Translations under genes and position numbers: made by a program
Shown here: positions 6,894 to 12,959 of the stretch, in pieces
Layout of the letters: each line of letters begins with the position of its first letter
Numbering within the stretch: the stretch's first letter is position 1
Notes under the pieces: model-generated
Seen by the model: only the letters and a program-made list of their open reading frames with translations
What the model was told of the DNA's origin: nothing
The model's database searches: none
Source of the DNA: Helicobacteraceae bacterium
Lineage (GTDB): Bacteria > Campylobacterota > Campylobacteria > Campylobacterales > SZUA-545
Reading direction: 5' to 3'
DNA length: 12,959 nt
NCBI GenBank assembly: GCA_031276985.1
Contig: JAISMA010000135.1
Span: 1 to 12,959 of the forward strand

Positions 6894-7766
6894 TTAGTCG
6901 ACGAAGCGCTTGGTTATATCGCCGTAGCTTTCCACGCGCCGATCGCGCAAAAACGGCCAAATTCTGCGCGTCGTTTCGGAGCGATTGAAATCAAGATCGG
7001 CGTAAAGCGTAACTTCGTCCAGATCGGCGCGCGCCAAAAATTCGCCCTGCGCGCCGCAAATAAAGCTGCCGCCCCAAAAGCTGATTCCGTCGCCTTCGCC
7101 ATTTTGCCCGTTTTCGTAACCGACGCGATTAGCCGCGATCGTAGGCAAAGCGTTTGCGATTGCGTGCGATCGCTGAATCGTTTGCCAAGCGTCCAGCTGC
7201 CGCGCTTTTTCCGCGTCCGAATCCTGCGGATTCCAGCCGATTGCCGTAGGATAGATCAAAACGTCCGCGCCGTTTAACGCCATAAGCCGCGCCGCTTCGG
7301 GATACCACTGATCCCAGCAGATCAAAACGCCAAGCCTTCCCGCGCTTGTGTTTATCGGTTTGAATCCCAGATCGCCCGGCGCGAAGTAGAATTTTTCGTA
7401 AAAGCACGGATCGTCGGGAACGTGCATTTTGCGATACAGTCCCGCCACGCTTCCGTCGGTTTCCATAACGACCGCCGTATTGTGATACAGCCCTTTCGCG
7501 CGTTTTTCAAAAAGCGACAACACCAACACGATTCCACACTCTTTTGCTACCGCGCCGAAACGCTCCGTCGATTCGCCCGGTATCGTCTCCGCCAGATCGA
7601 AAAAGGCGACGTTTTCGCTTTGGCAGAAATAAAGCGAATTGTGCAACTCGCTTAAAACCACGAGTTTCGCGCCGTTTTTTGCCGCCTCTTTTACTTGTTC
7701 AACGCAACGCGCCGCGTTTTCCTCTTTGCTTGCCGTAAACGAGCGCTGAATTAAAGCCGCTTTCAT
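6894..7766 (-). CDS. aguB: N-carbamoylputrescine amidase
   Basis: Nitrilase-superfamily hydrolase that converts N-carbamoylputrescine to putrescine, CO2 and ammonia, the last step of the agmatine deiminase route to polyamines. From ATG 7766 it has 290 residues, the usual length. The Glu-Lys-Cys triad is E40 (LSELHNSLYF), K113 (YRKMHVPDDP) and C150 (LICWDQWYPEAAR). The surrounding sequences, including FYEKFYFAPGD and YPTAIGWNPQD, are those of AguB rather than other nitrilase branches. ATG 7766 gives MKAALIQRSF, the normal family start. An ATG three codons upstream (7775) overlaps a perfect TATAAT box and would lie outside the transcript. The partner agmatine deiminase gene is not in this window. 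The gene diverges from valS. Confidence 0.92.
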   Translation of the reverse strand: MKAALIQRSFTASKEENAARCVEQVKEAAKNGAKLVVLSELHNSLYFCQSENVAFFDLAETIPGESTERFGAVAKECGIVLVLSLFEKRAKGLYHNTAVVMETDGSVAGLYRKMHVPDDPCFYEKFYFAPGDLGFKPINTSAGRLGVLICWDQWYPEAARLMALNGADVLIYPTAIGWNPQDSDAEKARQLDAWQTIQRSHAIANALPTIAANRVGYENGQNGEGDGISFWGGSFICGAQGEFLARADLDEVTLYADLDFNRSETTRRIWPFLRDRRVESYGDITKRFVD

Positions 7767-7773
7767 AGCCGCC

Positions 7774-7782
7774 ATTATAGCA
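7774..7782 (-). promoter_or_regulatory. Consensus extended -10 promoter for the amidase gene, likely leaderless
   Basis: On the minus strand this reads TGCTATAAT, a perfect extended -10. The usual distance of about seven bases places the transcript start on or next to the A of ATG 7766. No Shine-Dalgarno sequence fits between, so the mRNA is predicted to be leaderless. Confidence 0.6.
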
Positions 7783-7792
7783 ATGCCTCTTT

Positions 7793-7801
7793 TGATAAAA
7801 T
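7793..7801 (+). promoter_or_regulatory. Predicted extended -10 promoter for valS
   Basis: TGATAAAAT after a short T run, followed by CCGCG exactly as at the prfB promoter. The predicted start is near 7808. The ribosome-binding site AGAGGGG (7815-7821) is then within a leader of about 21 bases. Confidence 0.6.
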
Positions 7802-7828
7802 CCGCGTAGCATTTAGAGGGGAGCGCGT

Positions 7829-10408
7829 ATGTCGCTTGAGAATAATTACAGCCCGAAAGATATAGAAAACGGGTTATACGAAGAGTGGGAAAAAGAGGGG
7901 ATTTTTAAGTCCAACAAAGGCGGCGAGCCTTTCACCATTATGATGCCGCCGCCAAACGTAACGGGAAGCCTTCATATTGGACACGCGCTAAATCACACGT
8001 TGCAAGATATTATCGTCCGCTACAAGCGAATGGACGGCTACGACGTTTTATGGCAGCCCGGTTTGGATCACGCCGGGATCGCCACGCAAAACGTGGTGGA
8101 AAAACGGCTGCTTGCCGAAGGGATCAAAAAAGACGCGATCGGGCGCGAGGAGTTTATCCGCCGAACGTGGGATTGGAAAAATCAAAGCGGCGGCGCGATT
8201 GTCAATCAATTGCGACGGCTTGGCACAAGTCCCGATTGGAGCAGAGAGCGTTTTACGATGGATTACGGCTTGCGTCAGGCGGTGAAGCGGGCGTTTGTAC
8301 AGCTTTACGAAGAGGGACTGATCGTCCAAGACGACTATATGGTCAATTGGTGTACGCACGACGGCGCGTTAAGCGACATTGAAGTCGAATACGAGCCAAT
8401 CGAGGGCGCGCTGTATCACATTCGCTATCCGCTTGCGGCAGGCGAGGGCGCGATCGTAGTGGCTACGACCCGTCCCGAAACTTTTTTTGGCGATAGCGCC
8501 GTAATGACGCGCCCCAGCGACGAACGCTACAAAGAGCTTGTCGGCAAAAGCGTCGTGCTACCGCTGATTAACCGCGAGATCAAAATCATCGCCGATTACG
8601 CCGCCGATTCAACTTTCGGCAGCGGCGCGGTCAAGGTTACGCCCGCGCACGATCGCAACGACTACGAGGTCGGCAAACGCCATAACCTTGAGTTCATAAC
8701 GATCTTTGACGAATCGGGGATATTAAACGATCATTGCGGCGAATTCGCGGGTTTGGAACGGCTTGAAGCGCGTCCTAAAATTGTCGAGGCGCTACAAAAG
8801 GGCGGGTTCATCGAAAAGATCGAAAAATACGCTCACTCGGTCGGACGCTGCTATCGTTGCAATAACGTCGTCGAGCCGTACATTTCAAAACAGTGGTTTG
8901 TCAAAAAAGAGATCGCCGCCGAAGCGATCAAGCGGGTTAACGCGGGCGAAACGAAGTTCTATCCGCCGCAGTGGAAAAACAACTTTGATTCGTGGATGGG
9001 CGAGCTGCGCGATTGGTGCATATCGCGCCAACTTTGGTGGGGACATCGCATTCCCGTTTTTTACTGCGTGGAATGCCGCAACAAATGGGCGACGATAGAA
9101 GACGAGCCAACCTGCTGCCCGCGCTGTCATTCGACGGGAATCGTTCAAGATCCCGACGTGCTTGACACGTGGTTTAGCTCCGCTCTTTGGGCGATTAGCA
9201 CGCTTGGCTGGGGCAACGAAAGCGACCAAAACGTTAGCGAGGGCGATCTAGCGCGCCGTAGTCCGAACGATCTGCTGATTACGGGCTTTGACATTCTGTT
9301 TTTCTGGGTGGCGCGAATGCTGATGACGAGCGTTCATTTCACGGGTAAAACGCCGTTTAAGGACGTCTATTTGCACGCGCTTGTGCGCGACGAGCATGGG
9401 CAGAAGATGAGCAAATCCAAAGGCAACGTGATTGATCCAATCGAGATGATCGAGCTTCACGGCGCGGATACGCTACGCTTTACTTTGGCGGCGCTGTGCG
9501 CTCAAGGGCGCGACATAAGGCTTTCGCATAAGGTTCTGGAGACCTACAAGCATTTTGCCAACAAAATTTACAACGCCGCGAAATTCCTGCTGCTTAAACA
9601 GCCGTTATACGCCGAGCTTAACGAGATTAAAGTTGAAACGGAGCTTGGGCTGTATATGAACAGCCGACTTAACGCCGCGATCGAGCAGATACGCTCCGAT
9701 CTGGACTCCTATCGTTTCAACGACGCCGCGATCGCGCTTTATCGCTTTGTGTGGACGGAGTTTTGCGACTGGGGCATTGAGCTTAGCAAAGCCGACGAGC
9801 GAAGCGTCGTCGAGATCGGCGCGATCTTTATCGAAGCGCTCAAGCTGCTTTCGCCGTTTATGCCGTTTTTAAGCGATCGGCTTTATCGGGAGCTGACCAA
9901 AAAAAGCGTTAGCGTTACGATCGCGCCGTTTCCAAAAGCCGCCGCGCGCGATTTGCAAGCCGAAGAGCGCGTAAATATCGCAATCGAGGCGATCGTTTCA
10001 ATCCGAAGGGCGAAAGCCGCAATCGATCAAGCCAACAAGCCGATCGCCAAAGCCTACGTCCGTTTGTATCAAAGCGGCGCGAACCTGCCGCTTCGCCTCA
10101 TCGAAAAACTCGCGCGCGCGGAGCGCGTCGAAATCACAAGCCAAAAGCAAAAGGGCGCGAGCGATATTAGCGACAATCTGGAGACGACCGTTCCCGTCGA
10201 AAATATCGATCTATCCTCGCTGATAGCAAGGCTTGAGGCGCAAAAGCTGAAGATTGAAAAAGATCGCGGCAAACTGCAAAATCTGCTGAATAACGCGAAT
10301 TTCGTAGCCAACGCGCCAAAAGAGACGCTGGATAAAAATCGCGCTTTGCTTGCCGAAGCCGTCAAGAAACTTGACGAGGTGGAGGAGCGATTGAAGGCGC
10401 TTAACTAG
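7829..10408 (+). CDS. valS: Valyl-tRNA synthetase
   Basis: Class Ia aminoacyl-tRNA synthetase that charges tRNA-Val. It has 859 residues, shorter than the E. coli enzyme (951) but typical for Campylobacterota. The HIGH motif is H49-H52 in PPPNVTGSLHIGHALNHTLQ and the KMSKS motif is residues 526-530. The editing (CP1) domain carries ATTRPETFFGDSAV near 212-226 and SGAVKVTPAHDRNDYE near 268-283. A zinc-ribbon-like cluster C413/C416/C430/C433 follows the WCISRQLWWGHRIP stretch. The C-terminal 65-70 residues form the lysine- and glutamate-rich coiled-coil tRNA arm (from about 790). AGAGGGG lies seven bases before the ATG. It stands as a single gene, divergent from the amidase gene and convergent with the HU gene. 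Confidence 0.98.
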   Translation: MSLENNYSPKDIENGLYEEWEKEGIFKSNKGGEPFTIMMPPPNVTGSLHIGHALNHTLQDIIVRYKRMDGYDVLWQPGLDHAGIATQNVVEKRLLAEGIKKDAIGREEFIRRTWDWKNQSGGAIVNQLRRLGTSPDWSRERFTMDYGLRQAVKRAFVQLYEEGLIVQDDYMVNWCTHDGALSDIEVEYEPIEGALYHIRYPLAAGEGAIVVATTRPETFFGDSAVMTRPSDERYKELVGKSVVLPLINREIKIIADYAADSTFGSGAVKVTPAHDRNDYEVGKRHNLEFITIFDESGILNDHCGEFAGLERLEARPKIVEALQKGGFIEKIEKYAHSVGRCYRCNNVVEPYISKQWFVKKEIAAEAIKRVNAGETKFYPPQWKNNFDSWMGELRDWCISRQLWWGHRIPVFYCVECRNKWATIEDEPTCCPRCHSTGIVQDPDVLDTWFSSALWAISTLGWGNESDQNVSEGDLARRSPNDLLITGFDILFFWVARMLMTSVHFTGKTPFKDVYLHALVRDEHGQKMSKSKGNVIDPIEMIELHGADTLRFTLAALCAQGRDIRLSHKVLETYKHFANKIYNAAKFLLLKQPLYAELNEIKVETELGLYMNSRLNAAIEQIRSDLDSYRFNDAAIALYRFVWTEFCDWGIELSKADERSVVEIGAIFIEALKLLSPFMPFLSDRLYRELTKKSVSVTIAPFPKAAARDLQAEERVNIAIEAIVSIRRAKAAIDQANKPIAKAYVRLYQSGANLPLRLIEKLARAERVEITSQKQKGASDISDNLETTVPVENIDLSSLIARLEAQKLKIEKDRGKLQNLLNNANFVANAPKETLDKNRALLAEAVKKLDEVEERLKALN

Positions 10409-10417
10409 CGCCCTCAA
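10391..10417. terminator. Hairpin at the valS stop, candidate bidirectional terminator
   Basis: TTGA-A-GGCGC, a seven-base loop, then GCGCC-C-TCAA: a nine-pair stem with one mismatch that overlaps the valS TAG. A five-T run follows only after a gap (10428-10432), so intrinsic termination is uncertain. It lies between the convergent valS and HU genes. Confidence 0.35.
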
Positions 10418-10442
10418 CCCTTAAGCCTTTTTCAAAGCGGCG

Positions 10443-10730
10443 TTAGATCGCCTCTTTGAACTTTTTGCCCGCCTTGAAAGCCACCGCTTTTTTAGAGGGG
10501 ATTTGGATCTCTTTCTTGGTCTTGGGGTTGATGCCCGTGCGCGCCGCGCGAGTGCGGACTTCAAACGAGCCGAAGCCCACGAATTGAACGGAATCGCCCT
10601 TTTTGAGCGTACCGACGATTGTTTCTAGCGTCGCGTTGAGCGCTTTTTCAGCGTCCGCTTTGCTAAGTTTAGCCGCTTCCGCGACTTTTGCCACAAACTC
10701 CGGCTTTGTCAAGGTCTTGCCTGATGACAT
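10443..10730 (-). CDS. hup: HU-family nucleoid DNA-binding protein
   Basis: A 95-residue histone-like protein that bends and compacts DNA as a dimer. The fold pattern is clear: helical N-terminal half (TKPEFVAKVAEAAKLSKADAEKAL), then GDSVQFVGFGSFEVRTRAA, the beta arm with the intercalating proline in TGINPKTKKEI, and the basic end KAVAFKAGKKFKEAI. The usual arm sequence is GRNPxT; here the arginine is replaced by isoleucine, and the arm and tail are rich in lysine. An AAGGA is nine bases before the ATG. It could in principle be an IHF subunit, but the arm and length fit HU better. It is transcribed alone, divergent from bax. Confidence 0.93.
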   Translation of the reverse strand: MSSGKTLTKPEFVAKVAEAAKLSKADAEKALNATLETIVGTLKKGDSVQFVGFGSFEVRTRAARTGINPKTKKEIQIPSKKAVAFKAGKKFKEAI

Positions 10731-10769
10731 GTTGGTGAATCCTTGTGATGTTGAGATATGAACGGCAGG

Positions 10770-10775
10770 ATTGTA
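10770..10775 (-). promoter_or_regulatory. Predicted -10 box for the HU gene
   Basis: TACAAT on the minus strand, with a start expected near 10763 and a leader of about 33 bases containing AAGGA before the ATG. No extended TG is present. Confidence 0.45.
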
Positions 10776-10815
10776 ATAGCGAAATTCTTAAACTTGCTTC
10801 AAGGGCTGGCTTTTT

Positions 10816-10824
10816 TGCTAAAAT
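10816..10824 (+). promoter_or_regulatory. Predicted extended -10 promoter for bax-glsA
   Basis: TGCTAAAAT after six T residues. The start is expected near 10831. It lies downstream of an in-frame ATG at 10758, which argues against that codon being the bax start. Confidence 0.55.
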
Positions 10825-10898
10825 TTCTTAATATCGCGGGACAAAATAAAGAATCGGCTTTAATGGTTTCGCTTTATAAACGGCGTTTAAGGGGTCAA

Positions 10899-11831
10899 AT
10901 GATCAAGGCTACAAGACGATCGGCAGCTAAAATGACTCGCATAAAATCGCGCGCGCAAAAGTCGAAAGCCAAAAACGTCGAACGTTTTTCAAAATTAACT
11001 CTGGCGATACTCGCTTTAGCGCCGATTGCCGCTTTTTTGCTGATCGCGCCCGCTTATTTGTATTGGTTTGGCGGCATTAGCGCGCGAAAAATCTACGAAA
11101 TCGCAATCGAGGAGCGCTATATTCAAGAGGGCGCGCCCGCGCAGATCGCGAGCAAATTCGTCAAGCCGATCGTATATCTGGACGCGCCGCAACTGAAAGA
11201 CTTGAACTCTTCGGAGCGCAAAAAACGTTTTATCGAGACGATTTTGCCCTCGATCCTAATCGTCAAACACAAGCGCGATCAAGAGCGGCTTTTGGCGATA
11301 GCCATTTCCAATAAATTTCATCCGACCCGCGCCGAAAGACGCTTTATGAGCGATCTGTACGAAACCTACCGCGCCAAAGATTTGGACGAACTGCTACTAA
11401 GAATGCAGACGCATCCGCCTAGCCTTGCGATCGCGCAAGCGGCGCTTGAAAGCGCTTGGGGGACTTCAAACGTTTTTATGGAGACCAACAATCTGTTTGG
11501 CGTGTGGTCGTTTGACGCCGACGAGCCGCGTTATCTGGCTACGATTCGCAAACGCGGGCAGAAAATCTACGTTAGGCGTTACGAGAGCATGTACGCCTCG
11601 ATAGAGGATTATTTTATGGTTGTGGCGATTGGCAAGGCGTTTGCGGAGTTTCGCGTAGCGCGGGCGAGCAACGTCGATCCAAACCAATTGGCGACTTTGC
11701 TGGAAATGTATTCGGAGCAGCGTCAAGAGTACGTTCAAAAGTTGCAATATGTTATAAAAAGCAACGATTTGACGCGGTTTGACGATTACGCGATAGACAA
11801 ATCATATCTTTTTTTGAAAGCGGCGCTATGA
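10899..11831 (+). CDS. bax: Bax-like glucosaminidase-domain membrane-anchored protein
   Basis: Probable peptidoglycan hydrolase of the Bax / mannosyl-glycoprotein endo-beta-N-acetylglucosaminidase group, anchored in the inner membrane and facing the periplasm. The 310-residue product has a very basic N-terminus (1-30), one membrane helix at about 32-57 and a soluble region. The glucosaminidase core is HPPSLAIAQAALESAWGTS (172-190) with the likely catalytic E184, followed by NNLFGVWSF (197-205), as in E. coli Bax. ATG 10899 is chosen because AAGGGG precedes it and it lies downstream of the predicted promoter. ATGs at 10758 and 10863 extend the frame but lack good ribosome-binding sites; ATG 10932 is a later option. 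The TGA overlaps the glsA ATG by four bases, which suggests translational coupling. Confidence 0.85.
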   Translation: MIKATRRSAAKMTRIKSRAQKSKAKNVERFSKLTLAILALAPIAAFLLIAPAYLYWFGGISARKIYEIAIEERYIQEGAPAQIASKFVKPIVYLDAPQLKDLNSSERKKRFIETILPSILIVKHKRDQERLLAIAISNKFHPTRAERRFMSDLYETYRAKDLDELLLRMQTHPPSLAIAQAALESAWGTSNVFMETNNLFGVWSFDADEPRYLATIRKRGQKIYVRRYESMYASIEDYFMVVAIGKAFAEFRVARASNVDPNQLATLLEMYSEQRQEYVQKLQYVIKSNDLTRFDDYAIDKSYLFLKAAL

Positions 11832-12745
11832 ATTTACAAACGGCGTTGGACGAAGCGGCAAACGAGACTCGCGGATCGCTTGGCAAGGGGAGCGTGGCGA
11901 ACTATATTCCCGCGCTTGCAATAGCCGATCCGACCAAATTCGCTATGGCAATCGCAACGGTTGAAGGCGAGATTTACAGCGTGGGCGATTCAAGCGATCG
12001 TTTCTCGATTCAAAGTATCTCGAAAGTTTTCGCGCTGACTCAGGCGTTTGGGATTTTGGACAACGATCTGTGGCGCAGGCTTGAGCGCGAAAACGCGGGA
12101 AGCGAATTTAACTCGTTGTTGCTTTTGGAGCTTGGGCGCGGCATACCTAGAAATCCGCTCACAAACGCGGGCGCAATCGTTACGACCGATATTATCCTCA
12201 CCGAAAAGCGCAAAGAGGCGAAAACGGCGGTATTGGAGTTTTTGCGCGAAAGAAGCGGCAACCGATCGATTGGCTTCAACGAGGAGATCGCGCAGCTAGA
12301 GATTGAGCACGGACATCGCACGAAGGCGTTAGCTCACCTTATAGCCAGCTTCAAAAACCTTGAAAATCACCCGCAAACGGTCGCAATGCTCTATTTTTAT
12401 CAGTGCGCCATGGAAGCCTCGTGCGAGGATTTGGCGCGATCGCTGCTGTTTTTAGCCAACAACGGCGAATGTCCCGTGAGCAAAAAGCGCGTGATTAGCG
12501 CCTCGCAGGCAAAACGGATCAACTCGATTTTGCTCACCTGCGGACATTACGACGTTTCGGGCGATTTCGCGTTTAGGGTGGGACTGCCGGGCAAAAGTTG
12601 CGTAAGCGGCGCGATTGTGGTTATCGTACCGGGCAAAATGGCGATTGCCGCGTGGTCGCCCGCTTTGAACAAAGACGGCGTATCTTTGGCGGCGAGCGAA
12701 GCGCTGGAGATATTCGCGCACAAAAGCGGTTTGTCTATCTTTTAA
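11828..12745 (+). CDS. glsA: Glutaminase (serine-dependent beta-lactamase fold)
   Basis: Hydrolyses glutamine to glutamate and ammonia in the cytoplasm. The 305-residue length is normal. Retained features are SVANYIPALA with Y26, the Ser-x-x-Lys pair S63/K66 in IQSISK, N113 in NPLTNAGAI, E158, Y189, Y241 in TCGHYDVSGDFAFRVGLPGKS, and V259. Compared from memory with human GLS and E. coli YneH, the Asn of the conserved RN pair (human N388, a ligand contact) is Thr165, and the loop normally KSGVGGG reads KSCVSGA. The enzyme is therefore expected to be a glutaminase, but its activity or specificity may differ. It is coupled to bax by a four-base overlap, with no own promoter seen. Confidence 0.9.
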   Translation: MNLQTALDEAANETRGSLGKGSVANYIPALAIADPTKFAMAIATVEGEIYSVGDSSDRFSIQSISKVFALTQAFGILDNDLWRRLERENAGSEFNSLLLLELGRGIPRNPLTNAGAIVTTDIILTEKRKEAKTAVLEFLRERSGNRSIGFNEEIAQLEIEHGHRTKALAHLIASFKNLENHPQTVAMLYFYQCAMEASCEDLARSLLFLANNGECPVSKKRVISASQAKRINSILLTCGHYDVSGDFAFRVGLPGKSCVSGAIVVIVPGKMAIAAWSPALNKDGVSLAASEALEIFAHKSGLSIF

Positions 12746-12749
12746 GTTT

Positions 12750-12779
12750 CGCGCTTCAAATTTGCGCGGCTAGTTTTTT
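12750..12779 (+). terminator. Candidate terminator after glsA
   Basis: CGCGC (12750-12754), a nine-base loop, GCGCG (12764-12768) and then six T (12774-12779). It overlaps the end of the convergent membrane protein gene. The stem has five pairs, so strength is moderate. Confidence 0.45.
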
Positions 12780-12959
12780 ATTGGCGCGGCGATAGCGCAA
12801 AGCGGCTAATAATACGTCTTTGAATATCAGCGCGTAGGCTATTGCGAATAATCCGCCGCCAATGCGCGAAAGCGGATCGTATATAACGCCGATCGCAAGC
12901 GAGGCGATCGCGCCGATATGAAAAGCCATTTGCGAAAACATGGCGTTTTTGGATATGAA
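12756..12959 (-). CDS. C-terminal end of an unrecognised integral membrane protein
   Basis: The frame is open from the window edge to a TGA at 12756-12758, giving 67 codons of the 3' end. It shows two probable membrane helices (around HIGAIASLAIGVIYDPL and GGLFAIAYALIFKDVLLAAL) and a short basic tail, RYRRANKKLAAQI, likely cytoplasmic. A Met at 12941 is possible as a start, but the frame continues beyond it, no ribosome-binding site is seen, and a longer protein is more likely. I do not recognise a family. Confidence 0.6.
   Translation of the reverse strand, partial: FISKNAMFSQMAFHIGAIASLAIGVIYDPLSRIGGGLFAIAYALIFKDVLLAALRYRRANKKLAAQI

Noticed and set aside
10758..10898. N-terminal extension of the Bax-like protein from ATG 10758
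   Set aside because: It has no ribosome-binding site and lies upstream of and across the predicted promoter at 10816-10824; the resulting extra residues do not resemble the family.
1..12959. CRISPR arrays, insertion sequences, prophage or toxin-antitoxin genes
   Set aside because: No regularly spaced repeats, transposase motifs, terminal inverted repeats or phage genes were seen on either strand.

Overview
The window looks like chromosomal DNA from a member of the Campylobacterota (Epsilonproteobacteria) of moderate GC content. The evidence is the gene set (a RimO gene divergent from prfB, an approximately 860-residue ValRS, an RF2 gene with no programmed frameshift) and a recurrent promoter of the form TTTTGnTAnAAT without an obvious -35 box. 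Assignment to a named genus is not possible from sequence alone. The octamer GCGATCGC occurs nine times, which is unusual.

Layout. Left block (1-3281): rimO (minus, cut by the window edge) and panC (minus) form a two-gene operon one base apart. They diverge from prfB (plus) across a 61-bp region with facing promoters. Middle block (3364-6717): an AT-richer envelope region. A large polytopic membrane protein resembling a GT-C glycosyltransferase is read on the plus strand but is split by a frame change near 4890-4920. It converges on a minus-strand pair: a UbiA-family prenyltransferase resembling polyprenyl-phosphate phosphoribosyltransferase, and an ArnE-like small flippase. Upstream of the UbiA gene is a run of 15 G/C base pairs lying inside a possible short leader ORF. 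Right block (6894-12959): an N-carbamoylputrescine amidase (minus), valS (plus), an HU-type nucleoid protein (minus), then a Bax-like glucosaminidase overlapping a glutaminase by four bases (both plus), and the 3' end of an unrecognised membrane protein gene (minus).

Working together. The left block and valS are translation and cofactor housekeeping: ribosome modification, pantothenate synthesis, release factor and tRNA charging. The middle block can be read as a small lipid-linked sugar pathway: UbiA makes a polyprenyl-phosphate sugar, the ArnE-like protein flips it, and the GT-C protein uses it outside. This is inference. The homopolymer and the broken GT-C frame suggest that expression of this surface pathway may vary. 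No tRNA, rRNA, CRISPR array, insertion sequence or prophage gene was recognised.
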